Below the pieces are notes generated by a model. That model was given only the letters and a program-made list of their open reading frames with translations. It made no database searches and was not told where the DNA came from. The position numbers and the translations under genes are program-made. DNA of 64,000 bases, taken from Giesbergeria anulus. Its GTDB lineage: Bacteria > Pseudomonadota > Gammaproteobacteria > Burkholderiales > Burkholderiaceae_C. Location of the stretch: NCBI RefSeq assembly GCF_900111115.1, contig NZ_FOGD01000011.1, forward strand, positions 32,631 to 96,630, written 5' to 3'. Positions 1 through 6,858 of this stretch are shown piece by piece; positions within the stretch are counted from its first letter, which is position 1, and the number at the start of each line of letters is the position of its first letter.

Positions 1-280
1 AGGTGCCGATAGCGCCACCGTTGGAGTACAGGGTGTGCTTTTGTGGCACGGTCAGGATCAGCTCGACCGCCAGATTCTTGGTGTAGAAATAACTGATATC
101 GACTTCAGGCAGCCACTTGTTGTTAGTGGTCAGGCCCAGAGGCGTGGAATCGCCGTTGCTGCTTTCCAGATGGACGGCACGGGCGCGCACCATCCAAGAG
201 CCTTCAGTAGCTTGCTGCGCAAATGCAGAAGACGACAAAACAGCACCCAACAGGGCAGCAGCCAGAACAGTTTTTTTCAT
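1..280 (-). CDS. ompW: OmpW-family outer membrane protein (5' part, runs off window)
   Basis: The minus strand from 280 opens with MKKTVLAAALLGAVLSSSAF, a typical Sec signal peptide with a likely cut after AFA, followed by QQATEGSWMVRARAVHL and later WLPEVDISYFYTKNLAVEL. This is the N-terminal pattern of OmpW porins, 8-stranded outer-membrane barrels that carry small hydrophobic compounds. About 93 codons are present; the remaining half or more lies left of base 1. The ATG at 278-280 is chosen because the signal peptide begins there. Family call from pattern recognition; the barrel itself cannot be checked. Confidence 0.8.
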   Translation of the reverse strand, partial: MKKTVLAAALLGAVLSSSAFAQQATEGSWMVRARAVHLESSNGDSTPLGLTTNNKWLPEVDISYFYTKNLAVELILTVPQKHTLYSNGGAIGT

Positions 281-391
281 CACAAAAATCCGGAAAATTC
301 AGGGGACATTCCCAAGTCCTTATTAACCACCTTGTCGCCAGGGCCATGCTTGATATGCGTCAAGGGGCCACGCCAATGTGGTGCAAAAACA
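281..391. other. Intergenic region ompW / metF
   Basis: This 111-base gap carries the upstream region of the leftward ompW gene and follows the 3' end of metF on the same strand. I see no clear T-tract terminator for metF and no strong promoter match. Confidence 0.4.
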
Positions 392-1249
392 TCACCCCGC
401 CAGCCCCAGACGTTTGCAAATTTCTAGTGTGGCAGTGTTCTGGTTCATGGTGTAGAAATGTAGTGCGGGCGCGCCACCTTGGCGCAGTTGCTCGCACAGT
501 TGGGTGACTACATCCAAGCCAAAGGCTTTGATGCTGGCGGTATCGTCGCCATAGGCTTGCAGACGCAGGCGAATCCAACGCGGAATCTCTGCGCCACAGG
601 CGTCTGAAAAGCGCAGCAACTGGGTGGAGCTGGCAATGGGCATGATCCCTGGTACCACCGGCACGTCAGCCCCCAGTTTGCGCGCATCTTCTACAAAGCG
701 AAAATAAGCATCGGCGTTGTAAAAATACTGGGTGATGGCTGAGTCGGCCCCGGCGCGCACCTTGGTGGCAAACGCCTGCAAGTCAGCCTCAGGCGATTTG
801 GCTTGTGGATGCACTTCGGGGTAAGCGGCCACTTCAATCTGAAAGTCTTGCCCAGTCTCAGCGCGAATAAAGGCAACCAAATCGCTGGCGTAATTAAATT
901 CACCGCCCAAGCCATAGCCGCTGGGCAAATCGCCGCGCAGGGCCACGAGGCGGCGCACGCCCATCGCTTTGAGGGTAGCCAGTTGCTCGCGCACGGTGTC
1001 GCGGGTGGCACCAATGCAAGAAAAGTGCGAGGCTGCATCCATGCCTTCGGCCAAGATGTCGCGCACGGTGGCAAAGGTGCCCTCGTGCGTGGAGCCGCCC
1101 GCGCCGTAGGTGACGGAGCAAAACTCTGGGCGCAGCGCATACAGCTGCTGGCGCACGGCTTGCAGCTTGCTGGCCCCTTCGGGGGTTTTTGGGGGAAAAA
1201 ATTCTAGGCTCACCGGCAAGCCGGTAGCTGATGCAGTGGCAGCAGTCAT
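392..1249 (-). CDS. metF: 5,10-methylenetetrahydrofolate reductase
   Basis: A 285-residue cytoplasmic flavoenzyme that reduces 5,10-methylene-THF to 5-methyl-THF, the methyl donor for methionine synthesis. Visible family hallmarks are SLEFFPPKT near residue 14 (Glu16 is in the position of the catalytic Glu28 of the E. coli enzyme), SVTYGAGGS, and LVALRGDLP near residue 100. Length matches the bacterial MetF family. Its ATG overlaps the tlyA stop by 4 bases (1246-1249), so it is the third gene of ahcY-tlyA-metF. The operon joins SAH removal with the supply of methyl groups for homocysteine. I infer control by the SAH riboswitch upstream of ahcY. Confidence 0.95.
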   Translation of the reverse strand: MTAATASATGLPVSLEFFPPKTPEGASKLQAVRQQLYALRPEFCSVTYGAGGSTHEGTFATVRDILAEGMDAASHFSCIGATRDTVREQLATLKAMGVRRLVALRGDLPSGYGLGGEFNYASDLVAFIRAETGQDFQIEVAAYPEVHPQAKSPEADLQAFATKVRAGADSAITQYFYNADAYFRFVEDARKLGADVPVVPGIMPIASSTQLLRFSDACGAEIPRWIRLRLQAYGDDTASIKAFGLDVVTQLCEQLRQGGAPALHFYTMNQNTATLEICKRLGLAG

Positions 1250-2244
1250 GCGGCGCTCCTTGCCAAAACAAAAAATTCACGGTTGCCGTCACCGCCCGCA
1301 ATCGGGCTGTCCAGCCAAGTTTGCACGGCCAGGCCCAAACCGGCGCAGCAGTCGCGGATGCGCTGCTCTACCACGGGGTAGAGCGCTGCGTCGCGCACGA
1401 TGCCACCTTTGCCAACTTGGCCCGGCTGCAATTCAAATTGCGGCTTGACCAGCATCAACAGCGTGCCACCGGGGGCCAGCAGGGGCACCAGTGCGGGCAG
1501 TACCAGCGTTAAAGAGATAAAAGACAGATCGCCAGTAATGACGTCAAATGAGGGCGTGATATCCACGCCTTCTAGCCCTGCACGGCGACGGCGTTGCACC
1601 GGCAACGTGCCCGCTTGGCGCGCTTGCTGCTTGGCGGCGCGCTCGGCCTTGAAGGCTTCGATGTCTTGCTCTTTGGCGTCGTCACTGTCGTCGTATTCTT
1701 CATCGACCAAGCCGCCATTGCGCATCCAGCTATAGGGGGCGACGGGCTGGGTGTCGTTGTCTTCGGCTTCTTCGATCACTTCAGACAATGCCAGTTCGCA
1801 GGCGGCCTGCAAATCGGCTGCAGTCATGCTGCGGGCGTTAAGACCCTCCACACACACCACGCGCCCATCTTGGCGCAAGCGCTCATGCAACTGGCCGTGG
1901 CCTACATCGACGCCAATCACCTGTGTCGCCCCTTGCTGGAGCAGGCAATCGGTAAAGCCGCCCGTACTTTGGCCTACATCCAAGCAGCGCAAGCCGCTCA
2001 CTTGCAGCCCAGTGGCAGCCAGCGCCCCTTCGAGTTTGAGACCGCCGCGCGAGATGTATTTGGCCTCGGCACCATCGAGCAGCCGCAACTCGGCCATGAC
2101 CGGGATTTCATCGCCGTTTTTGGCTACTTTTTGCCACGGTGCGAATGACGACAAGCGCCACTCGACCCCGGCAGTAATCAGCCGCTGCGCTTGGGAGCGC
2201 GTGGCCGCATGGCCCTTTTCTACCAAAAAAACATCTGCACGCAT
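1246..2244 (-). CDS. tlyA: TlyA-family RNA methyltransferase with acidic insert
   Basis: 332 residues. The S4 RNA-binding domain (residues 1-60, MRADVFLVEKGHAATRSQAQ) is followed by a Rossmann SAM-methyltransferase domain with SRGGLKLEGAL (65-75) and motif I CLDVGQSTGGFTD (87-99). TlyA proteins 2'-O-methylate rRNA or act as haemolysin-like proteins. Most TlyA are about 240-270 residues; this one carries an extra acidic, charged stretch at about 151-229 (EEAEDND, DEEYDDSDD, then a basic QRRRR run) before VITGDLSFISL. The gene lies 24 bases after ahcY and overlaps metF. As a SAM-dependent enzyme it produces SAH, which fits its place in an SAH-responsive operon. rRNA target is not shown by the sequence. 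Confidence 0.88.
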   Translation of the reverse strand: MRADVFLVEKGHAATRSQAQRLITAGVEWRLSSFAPWQKVAKNGDEIPVMAELRLLDGAEAKYISRGGLKLEGALAATGLQVSGLRCLDVGQSTGGFTDCLLQQGATQVIGVDVGHGQLHERLRQDGRVVCVEGLNARSMTAADLQAACELALSEVIEEAEDNDTQPVAPYSWMRNGGLVDEEYDDSDDAKEQDIEAFKAERAAKQQARQAGTLPVQRRRRAGLEGVDITPSFDVITGDLSFISLTLVLPALVPLLAPGGTLLMLVKPQFELQPGQVGKGGIVRDAALYPVVEQRIRDCCAGLGLAVQTWLDSPIAGGDGNREFFVLARSAA

Positions 2245-2268
2245 AGCGGATCACATTCTCAAGTTGGC

Positions 2269-3702
2269 TTAGTAGCGGTAGCTATCGGCCTTGTAAGGGC
2301 CGTTTTTGGGTACGCCAATGTAGGCGGCTTGGGAGTCAGTCAGCTCGGTGAGCATGGCACCGACCTTCTTCAGGTGCAGGCGGGCCACCTTCTCGTCGAG
2401 GTGCTTAGGCAGCACATAGACCTTGCCGTTTTGGTATTGGTCGGGCTTGGTGAACAGCTCGATTTGGGCGATGGTTTGGTTGGCAAACGAGGCGCTCATC
2501 ACAAAGCTGGGGTGGCCGGTGGCGCAGCCCAAATTGACCAAACGGCCCTTAGCCAGCAAGATAATTTTCTTGCCGTCTGGGAACTGGATGTGATCGACTT
2601 GGGGCTTGATCTCTTCCCACTGGTATTTTTCAATCGACGCCACGTCGATTTCGTTGTCAAAGTGGCCGATGTTGCAGACGATGGCCTGGTCTTTCATGGC
2701 GGCCATGTGCTCGTGGCGAATGACGTCGCGGTTGCCGGTGGTGGTCACGAAGATGTCGGCCTTGTCGGCAGCGTATTCCATCGTGACTACTTTGTAGCCT
2801 TCCATTGCCGCTTGCAGGGCGTTGATGGGGTCGATTTCAGTCACCCAAACTTGGGCGCTCAGGGCGCGCAGCGCTTGGGCCGAACCCTTACCCACATCGC
2901 CATAACCGGCCACACAGGCCACTTTGCCTGCAATCATCACGTCGGTGGCGCGCTTGATGCCATCGACCAAAGACTCGCGGCAGCCATAGAGGTTATCAAA
3001 CTTGCTCTTGGTGACCGAATCATTGACGTTGATGGCGCGGAACAGCAGCGTGCCCTTGGCCGACATTTCGTTCAGGCGGTGAACGCCGGTGGTGGTTTCT
3101 TCGGTCACGCCAATGATTTCCGCCGATTTGCGCGTGTACCATGTGGCATCCACGGCCAGTTTGGCGCGGATGGCGGCAAACAGGATGGTTTCTTCTTCGC
3201 TGGTGGGCTTGTCGAGCACCGACAGGTCTTTTTCAGCGCGCTGGCCCAAGTGCATGAGCATGGTGGCATCGCCGCCATCGTCCAAAATCATGTTCGGGCC
3301 TTCGCCGGGGGTACCGGCTGCGCCAAACTCAAAAATGCGGTGGGTGTAATCCCAGTAGTCGGACAGTGATTCGCCCTTGACGGCAAATACCGGCGTGCCA
3401 CCATCGGCAATGGCGGCAGCGGCGTGGTCTTGGGTGCTAAAAATGTTGCACGAAGCCCAGCGCACTTGCGCGCCCAGTGCTTCCAGAGTTTGGATGAGCA
3501 CGGCGGTTTGGATGGTCATGTGCAGGCTGCCGGTGATGCGTGCGCCTTTGAGGGGCTGGCTGGCGGCAAACTCTTCACGGATGGCCATCAGGCCGGGCAT
3601 TTCGGTCTCGGCGATGCGGATTTCTTTGTGGCCCCAAGCGGCCAAGGCGATGTCAGCAATCGCGCAATCGGCGTTAACGAAGGTGGAAGAAGGTGCATTC
3701 AT
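2269..3702 (-). CDS. ahcY: S-adenosylhomocysteine hydrolase
   Basis: 477 residues from the ATG at 3702, chosen because GGAG lies 6 bases upstream; an ATG at 3714 in frame has no such site. The enzyme splits SAH into adenosine and homocysteine with bound NAD+, relieving SAH inhibition of methyltransferases. Seen: [18 protein letters not shown] near the N-terminus, NAD-binding GYGDVGKG at 266-273, the C-terminal [14 protein letters not shown] segment and the family's terminal DSYRY, where the Lys/Tyr tail reaches into the partner's NAD site. First gene of ahcY-tlyA-metF. An SAH riboswitch with its own terminator precedes it (3783-3858, 3753-3787). Confidence 0.97.
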   Translation of the reverse strand: MNAPSSTFVNADCAIADIALAAWGHKEIRIAETEMPGLMAIREEFAASQPLKGARITGSLHMTIQTAVLIQTLEALGAQVRWASCNIFSTQDHAAAAIADGGTPVFAVKGESLSDYWDYTHRIFEFGAAGTPGEGPNMILDDGGDATMLMHLGQRAEKDLSVLDKPTSEEETILFAAIRAKLAVDATWYTRKSAEIIGVTEETTTGVHRLNEMSAKGTLLFRAINVNDSVTKSKFDNLYGCRESLVDGIKRATDVMIAGKVACVAGYGDVGKGSAQALRALSAQVWVTEIDPINALQAAMEGYKVVTMEYAADKADIFVTTTGNRDVIRHEHMAAMKDQAIVCNIGHFDNEIDVASIEKYQWEEIKPQVDHIQFPDGKKIILLAKGRLVNLGCATGHPSFVMSASFANQTIAQIELFTKPDQYQNGKVYVLPKHLDEKVARLHLKKVGAMLTELTDSQAAYIGVPKNGPYKADSYRY

Positions 3703-3752
3703 GGGCGGCTCCAAACAGGGGTGAACAAGCCACTTGCCGACACAGGATTGCC

Positions 3753-3787
3753 AAAAAAAAAGCTCACCGCACGGAAAGTGGATGAGC
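3753..3787 (-). terminator. Regulated intrinsic terminator of the ahcY leader
   Basis: On the minus strand GCTCATCC pairs with GGTGAGC (one bulged base), followed by nine T. The 5' arm GCTC is also the 3' strand of the riboswitch P1 helix (GAGCG...CGCTC). The two helices cannot form together, so SAH binding should block the terminator and switch the operon on, as is known for SAH riboswitches. The pairing is seen; the switch logic is inference from the family. Confidence 0.75.
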
Positions 3788-3858
3788 GTCGTTGCTAGGG
3801 TGGGTTCCGAGCCTCACGCCCCGCTATGCTGGGGACGCTGCAACGCTCCTCGGAAGGA
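3783..3858 (-). promoter_or_regulatory. SAH riboswitch upstream of ahcY (overlaps chemoreceptor 3' end)
   Basis: The minus strand reads CCGAGGAGCGTTGCAGCG, then a hairpin closed by CCCC/GGGG, then GAGGCTCGG and CAACGACGCTC. These are the conserved segments of the SAH riboswitch (P1, the pseudoknot and the GCTCGG element). It sits directly after a TATAAT box at 3862-3867. Its 5' portion also encodes the last residues of the chemoreceptor gene, whose stop is at 3814-3816. Known role of the class: gene activation by SAH upstream of ahcY. Confidence 0.93.
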
Positions 3859-5490
3859 AGGATTATACGAAACTTGGCTGGGTTTGCCGCTGGCGATCGT
3901 GTCGATAGCGGGGCGACTCACTACACCCACCACAACGTCTTCTGTTGGATGTGATGACAGTTTGAAAACCGCCACTGTTTCTACCAACTCTTGGGCTTGG
4001 TTTTCTAAACTGCTCGCAGCAGCGGCCATTTCTTCGACCAACGCTGCATTTCGTTGGGTGGTGTGATCCATCTGTGTGACGGCTTCACCCACTTGTGCTA
4101 CCCCTTGGCTTTGCTCGCTACTGGCAGCACTGATTTCACCCATGATGTCGGTCACGCGGCGAATGGAGCCGACCACTTCGGTCATGGTGTCCCCGGCTTG
4201 ATCGACCAAGATAGAGCCTTCTTTGACCCGTTGGACACTGGCATCGATCAGGATTTTAATTTCTTTGGCTGCCTCGGCAGAACGTCCCGCTAAAGAGCGA
4301 ACTTCAGAGGCCACCACCGCAAAACCACGGCCTTGTTCGCCTGCCCGTGCAGCTTCGATTGCGGCATTCAAGGCCAAAATGTTAGTTTGAAAAGCAATTC
4401 CATCAATTATGCTGGTAATGGCTGCGATTTTTTTCGATGAATCATCAATCTCCTTCATGGTTCCCACCACTTGGGCCACCACTTCGCCGCCTTTGATCGC
4501 TACGTTACTTGCACTTTTTGCCAATTGATTGGCTTGGCGGGCGTTTTCGGCATTTTGTGTGACGGTAGAACCGAGCTCTTCCATTGCGGCAGCAGTTTCT
4601 TCTAGTGCACTGGCTTGTTGCTCAGTTCTGGTTGACAAATCATTATTGCCTTGCGATATTTGGGCGCTGGCTGTAGCCACGCTCTCTGAATTTTGACGGA
4701 CGTTATACACCACACTAGACAGTGAGGCTTGCATCTGTGCGACGGCTGCCATGACACTGACGGTATCGTTACTGCGAACCTGTAAAGGAGTGTCTAAATC
4801 ACCTTTGGCTACACGATTCACTGCTTCTGACAACTCAGAAGGCTCTGCCCCCAGTGCGCGTAACAAATCACGAGAAATAATCAAACCGACCAATGAGCCA
4901 ATAACAAACATTAATATAGCCATGCCGGTCATTAGGCTGACGGAAGTGCGGGCCAATTCTGCGGCTTCCCCTGCGATCTTTTCAGATAGTTCTTTTTGTA
5001 GCTTGCGGGAGTCATCCGTAGCTTTAAAAACAATGTTTTGCAGAGCAAGTGTTTCGTTAAAAAGTAAACGCTCGGCTTCGGCTTCATCACCTTTTTCAGT
5101 GAGGGCTATTACACGATCAATGCTGCTGTTATAAATGCCACGGTTGTCGGTGATAATTTTTAAAAGGTTACGCGCTTGGGGTATTTTTAAGGTTTTATCA
5201 AGTTTTTCGAGTAATTCGCTGTTTGCTGCGCGCAGGGTGGCGATTTTTTTCTTTTCTTCGCTATGCAAAGCGACATTTTCACTTATTACAATATTGCGGG
5301 TAAGTAGGCCAATCGAGTTAAAGTTTTCTTTGAGTTCTGTGAACTGAGCCACCTTGACCATGCGGTCGTTGGCTACCTGATCAAGATCAGTTGCTAGTTC
5401 GCTCATTCGGAATGAGCCAATGATGGTAATCAAAATGCCTATCGTGGCAACGATACCAAAGCCCAGTGCTAGACGAGTAACAACTTTCAT
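3814..5490 (-). CDS. Methyl-accepting chemotaxis protein
   Basis: 558 residues. TM1 at about 7-27, a periplasmic four-helix-bundle-type sensor (about 30-185, [20 protein letters not shown]), TM2 at about 187-208, a HAMP domain and a cytoplasmic signalling hairpin with the highly conserved tip [20 protein letters not shown] followed by GEQGRGF (384-390). It should couple CheA/CheW to a ligand or energy signal. I see no CheB/CheR-binding pentapeptide at the end. The last residues, from [11 protein letters not shown] on, are encoded by the ahcY SAH riboswitch. The start at 5490 has TTAGGAG upstream. An independent SAH riboswitch (5509-5585) precedes it, which is unusual for this class. Ligand unknown. 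Confidence 0.93.
   Translation of the reverse strand: MKVVTRLALGFGIVATIGILITIIGSFRMSELATDLDQVANDRMVKVAQFTELKENFNSIGLLTRNIVISENVALHSEEKKKIATLRAANSELLEKLDKTLKIPQARNLLKIITDNRGIYNSSIDRVIALTEKGDEAEAERLLFNETLALQNIVFKATDDSRKLQKELSEKIAGEAAELARTSVSLMTGMAILMFVIGSLVGLIISRDLLRALGAEPSELSEAVNRVAKGDLDTPLQVRSNDTVSVMAAVAQMQASLSSVVYNVRQNSESVATASAQISQGNNDLSTRTEQQASALEETAAAMEELGSTVTQNAENARQANQLAKSASNVAIKGGEVVAQVVGTMKEIDDSSKKIAAITSIIDGIAFQTNILALNAAIEAARAGEQGRGFAVVASEVRSLAGRSAEAAKEIKILIDASVQRVKEGSILVDQAGDTMTEVVGSIRRVTDIMGEISAASSEQSQGVAQVGEAVTQMDHTTQRNAALVEEMAAAASSLENQAQELVETVAVFKLSSHPTEDVVVGVVSRPAIDTIASGKPSQVSYNPSFRGALQRPQHSGA
3862..3867 (-). promoter_or_regulatory. -10 box of the ahcY operon promoter
   Basis: TATAAT on the minus strand, 7 to 10 bases before the start of the SAH riboswitch, so transcription would begin at the aptamer's 5' edge. 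The -35 region (around 3885-3890) is a poor match. The box lies inside the 3' coding end of the chemoreceptor gene. Confidence 0.6.
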
Positions 5491-5508
5491 GAAGTTCTCC
5501 TAACATTT

Positions 5509-5585
5509 TGAGCGTCGTTGTGGTGGTGGATTCCGAGCCTCACGTACCCCTGTGCTGGGGGCGCGCTGCAACGCTCCTCGGAAGT
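5509..5585 (-). promoter_or_regulatory. Second SAH riboswitch, upstream of the chemoreceptor gene
   Basis: The minus strand repeats the same conserved blocks as the ahcY leader: TTCCGAGGAGCGTTGCAGCG, a variable hairpin, GTGAGGCTCGGAAT, CAACGACGCTCA. The two copies match in the conserved blocks and differ in loop bases, and homology stops at the aptamer edges. Here no T-tract follows; the 3' P1 strand is followed within about 10 bases by TTAGGAG and the ATG at 5490, so control of translation start is more likely than termination. A weak promoter candidate (TTGCAC, 18 bases, GATGAT) lies in the 3' end of gmhB. Confidence 0.88.
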
Positions 5586-5592
5586 GGCCGGA

Positions 5593-6219
5593 TCATCCGG
5601 AGTTGGTGGTGGCCAGTGCAACCGATGTTAGGGGGGCACACGCAGCCATTGCGGTAGGCACTGGCGTGGCCGGGGCCAGTAATTGATCGACCAACGCGAC
5701 CATACTGGCGTGGGTTTGTATGCCTGTGGGCCACTCAGGCGGCAACGGCGCTGCTGGGTCTAACTCTGCGGCTTGACCGGTGCAGACCAAATGCAAAATT
5801 CCCTTTACCGTGGCACCCGCTTGCATATGCGGTAGGCAACTGCCAATGATGCAGACTTTGCTGGCATCCACACCATAGCGCTCGCAAATTTGCTCTAACA
5901 AGCCGGGGGCGGGCTTGTGGCAATAGCAGGCTTCGTCGGGGGTATGGGGGCAGTAAAACACAGCATCAATGCGCCCACCCACGGCAGCCAGTTGCTTGTG
6001 CATAGCCCCATGAACCGCATTGAGCGTGGCCATATCGAACAGGCCGCGTCCCAGCCCCGGCTGGTTGGCCGCTACCACCACATGCCAGCCTGCATGGTTG
6101 AGCCGGGCAATGGCATCCAGCGCACCGGGCAGGGGTTGCCAATCGGTGGGGGAGGTGATGAACTCATCTTCGCCCAAGGCGTTGATGGTCCCGTCGCGAT
6201 CAAGAATGGCGAGTTTCAT
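5593..6219 (-). CDS. gmhB: GmhB-like HAD phosphatase with degenerate motif IV
   Basis: 208 residues from ATG 6219. GmhB removes the C7 phosphate of D,D-heptose 1,7-bisphosphate in LPS inner-core heptose synthesis. Seen: HAD motif I LDRDGT (Asp7, Asp9), a zinc-site segment CPHTPDEACYCHKPAPG (90-106), and the Asn-Gln-Pro loop AANQPGLGRG. The expected acidic motif GDxxxD is here GSCLPH (126-131): both aspartates normally holding Mg2+ are absent. The gene follows glyS and a small membrane protein gene on the same strand, the usual Burkholderiales neighbourhood. It may be a failing enzyme or one with altered chemistry. Confidence 0.82.
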   Translation of the reverse strand: MKLAILDRDGTINALGEDEFITSPTDWQPLPGALDAIARLNHAGWHVVVAANQPGLGRGLFDMATLNAVHGAMHKQLAAVGGRIDAVFYCPHTPDEACYCHKPAPGLLEQICERYGVDASKVCIIGSCLPHMQAGATVKGILHLVCTGQAAELDPAAPLPPEWPTGIQTHASMVALVDQLLAPATPVPTAMAACAPLTSVALATTNSG

Positions 6220-6227
6220 GATCACAA

Positions 6228-6845
6228 TTATGGAAGAAAAGCCTCCGGTGTGCTGGCTGTTGGCGCTGCGCTGGGCAGGGCCTGCCAGCCAGTGACAAAC
6301 AGGCCACTGTGGCGGCCCCGTGCCCATTGCAATTGCAAAGTTTGCCCCGGCTGCCACTGCGCCGCCTGTGGATCGTCGATCAGTATTTGCTGCAAAGGCT
6401 CTAGGGTGGCAACGCGCAACACCAGTTCGGTGCCGCCCGTGCTGCGCAGATTGGGCATTTTGGTATGGTGGCCCAACACTTGCGCTTGCACAGGGGGCAA
6501 GGCTTGCAAGCCTTGCAGGTTGTAGGGCCGCCACAGCAAGGCTGCACCGCCACCCAAACAAACGGCCACCCACAAGCCCAACAAAATGCGCTGCACCGTA
6601 GGCCAACCCCAGCGCCGCCGCACCCACCACAGGCCCAGTGCCAGCACCAGCAGGGCCAGTAATGGCCCCGCCACTTGCCAGAGCATGGCGGATAAGGGTT
6701 GTGCCCCAGCAAACGGCGACAGTGGCAGCACCGTAGAGGCAGGGCCGCGCCCCTCTTGCCATTGCAGCAGCCAGCGCAGCCCGGTGAGCAACGCGGGTGG
6801 CGCAAACAGCCACCATGCCGTGCGTTGCTGTGTGGTCAATGCCAT
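6228..6845 (-). CDS. Hypothetical membrane protein between glyS and gmhB
   Basis: 205 residues, not assigned to a family I recognise. An N-terminal hydrophobic stretch (about 11-25) and two strong membrane segments (about 53-75 and 83-105) are followed by a soluble C-terminal half of about 95 residues (ELVLRVATLEPLQQILIDD, ending in a Pro/Ala-rich tail). It starts 13 bases after glyS and ends 8 bases before gmhB, so the three are almost surely co-transcribed. The spacing and intact frame support a real gene. Function unknown. Confidence 0.7.
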   Translation of the reverse strand: MALTTQQRTAWWLFAPPALLTGLRWLLQWQEGRGPASTVLPLSPFAGAQPLSAMLWQVAGPLLALLVLALGLWWVRRRWGWPTVQRILLGLWVAVCLGGGAALLWRPYNLQGLQALPPVQAQVLGHHTKMPNLRSTGGTELVLRVATLEPLQQILIDDPQAAQWQPGQTLQLQWARGRHSGLFVTGWQALPSAAPTASTPEAFLP

Positions 6846-6858
6846 GCTTGCGAGGCGT

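Noticed and set aside
2191..3369. Long plus-strand frame (392 codons) across ahcY
   Set aside because: It is the antisense shadow of ahcY, which has clear enzyme motifs. High GC keeps the opposite frame open.
3784..5583. The two SAH riboswitches as ends of an inserted chemoreceptor element
   Set aside because: They are direct repeats, but identity is limited to conserved aptamer positions and loops differ, so a recent insertion by recombination is not supported.
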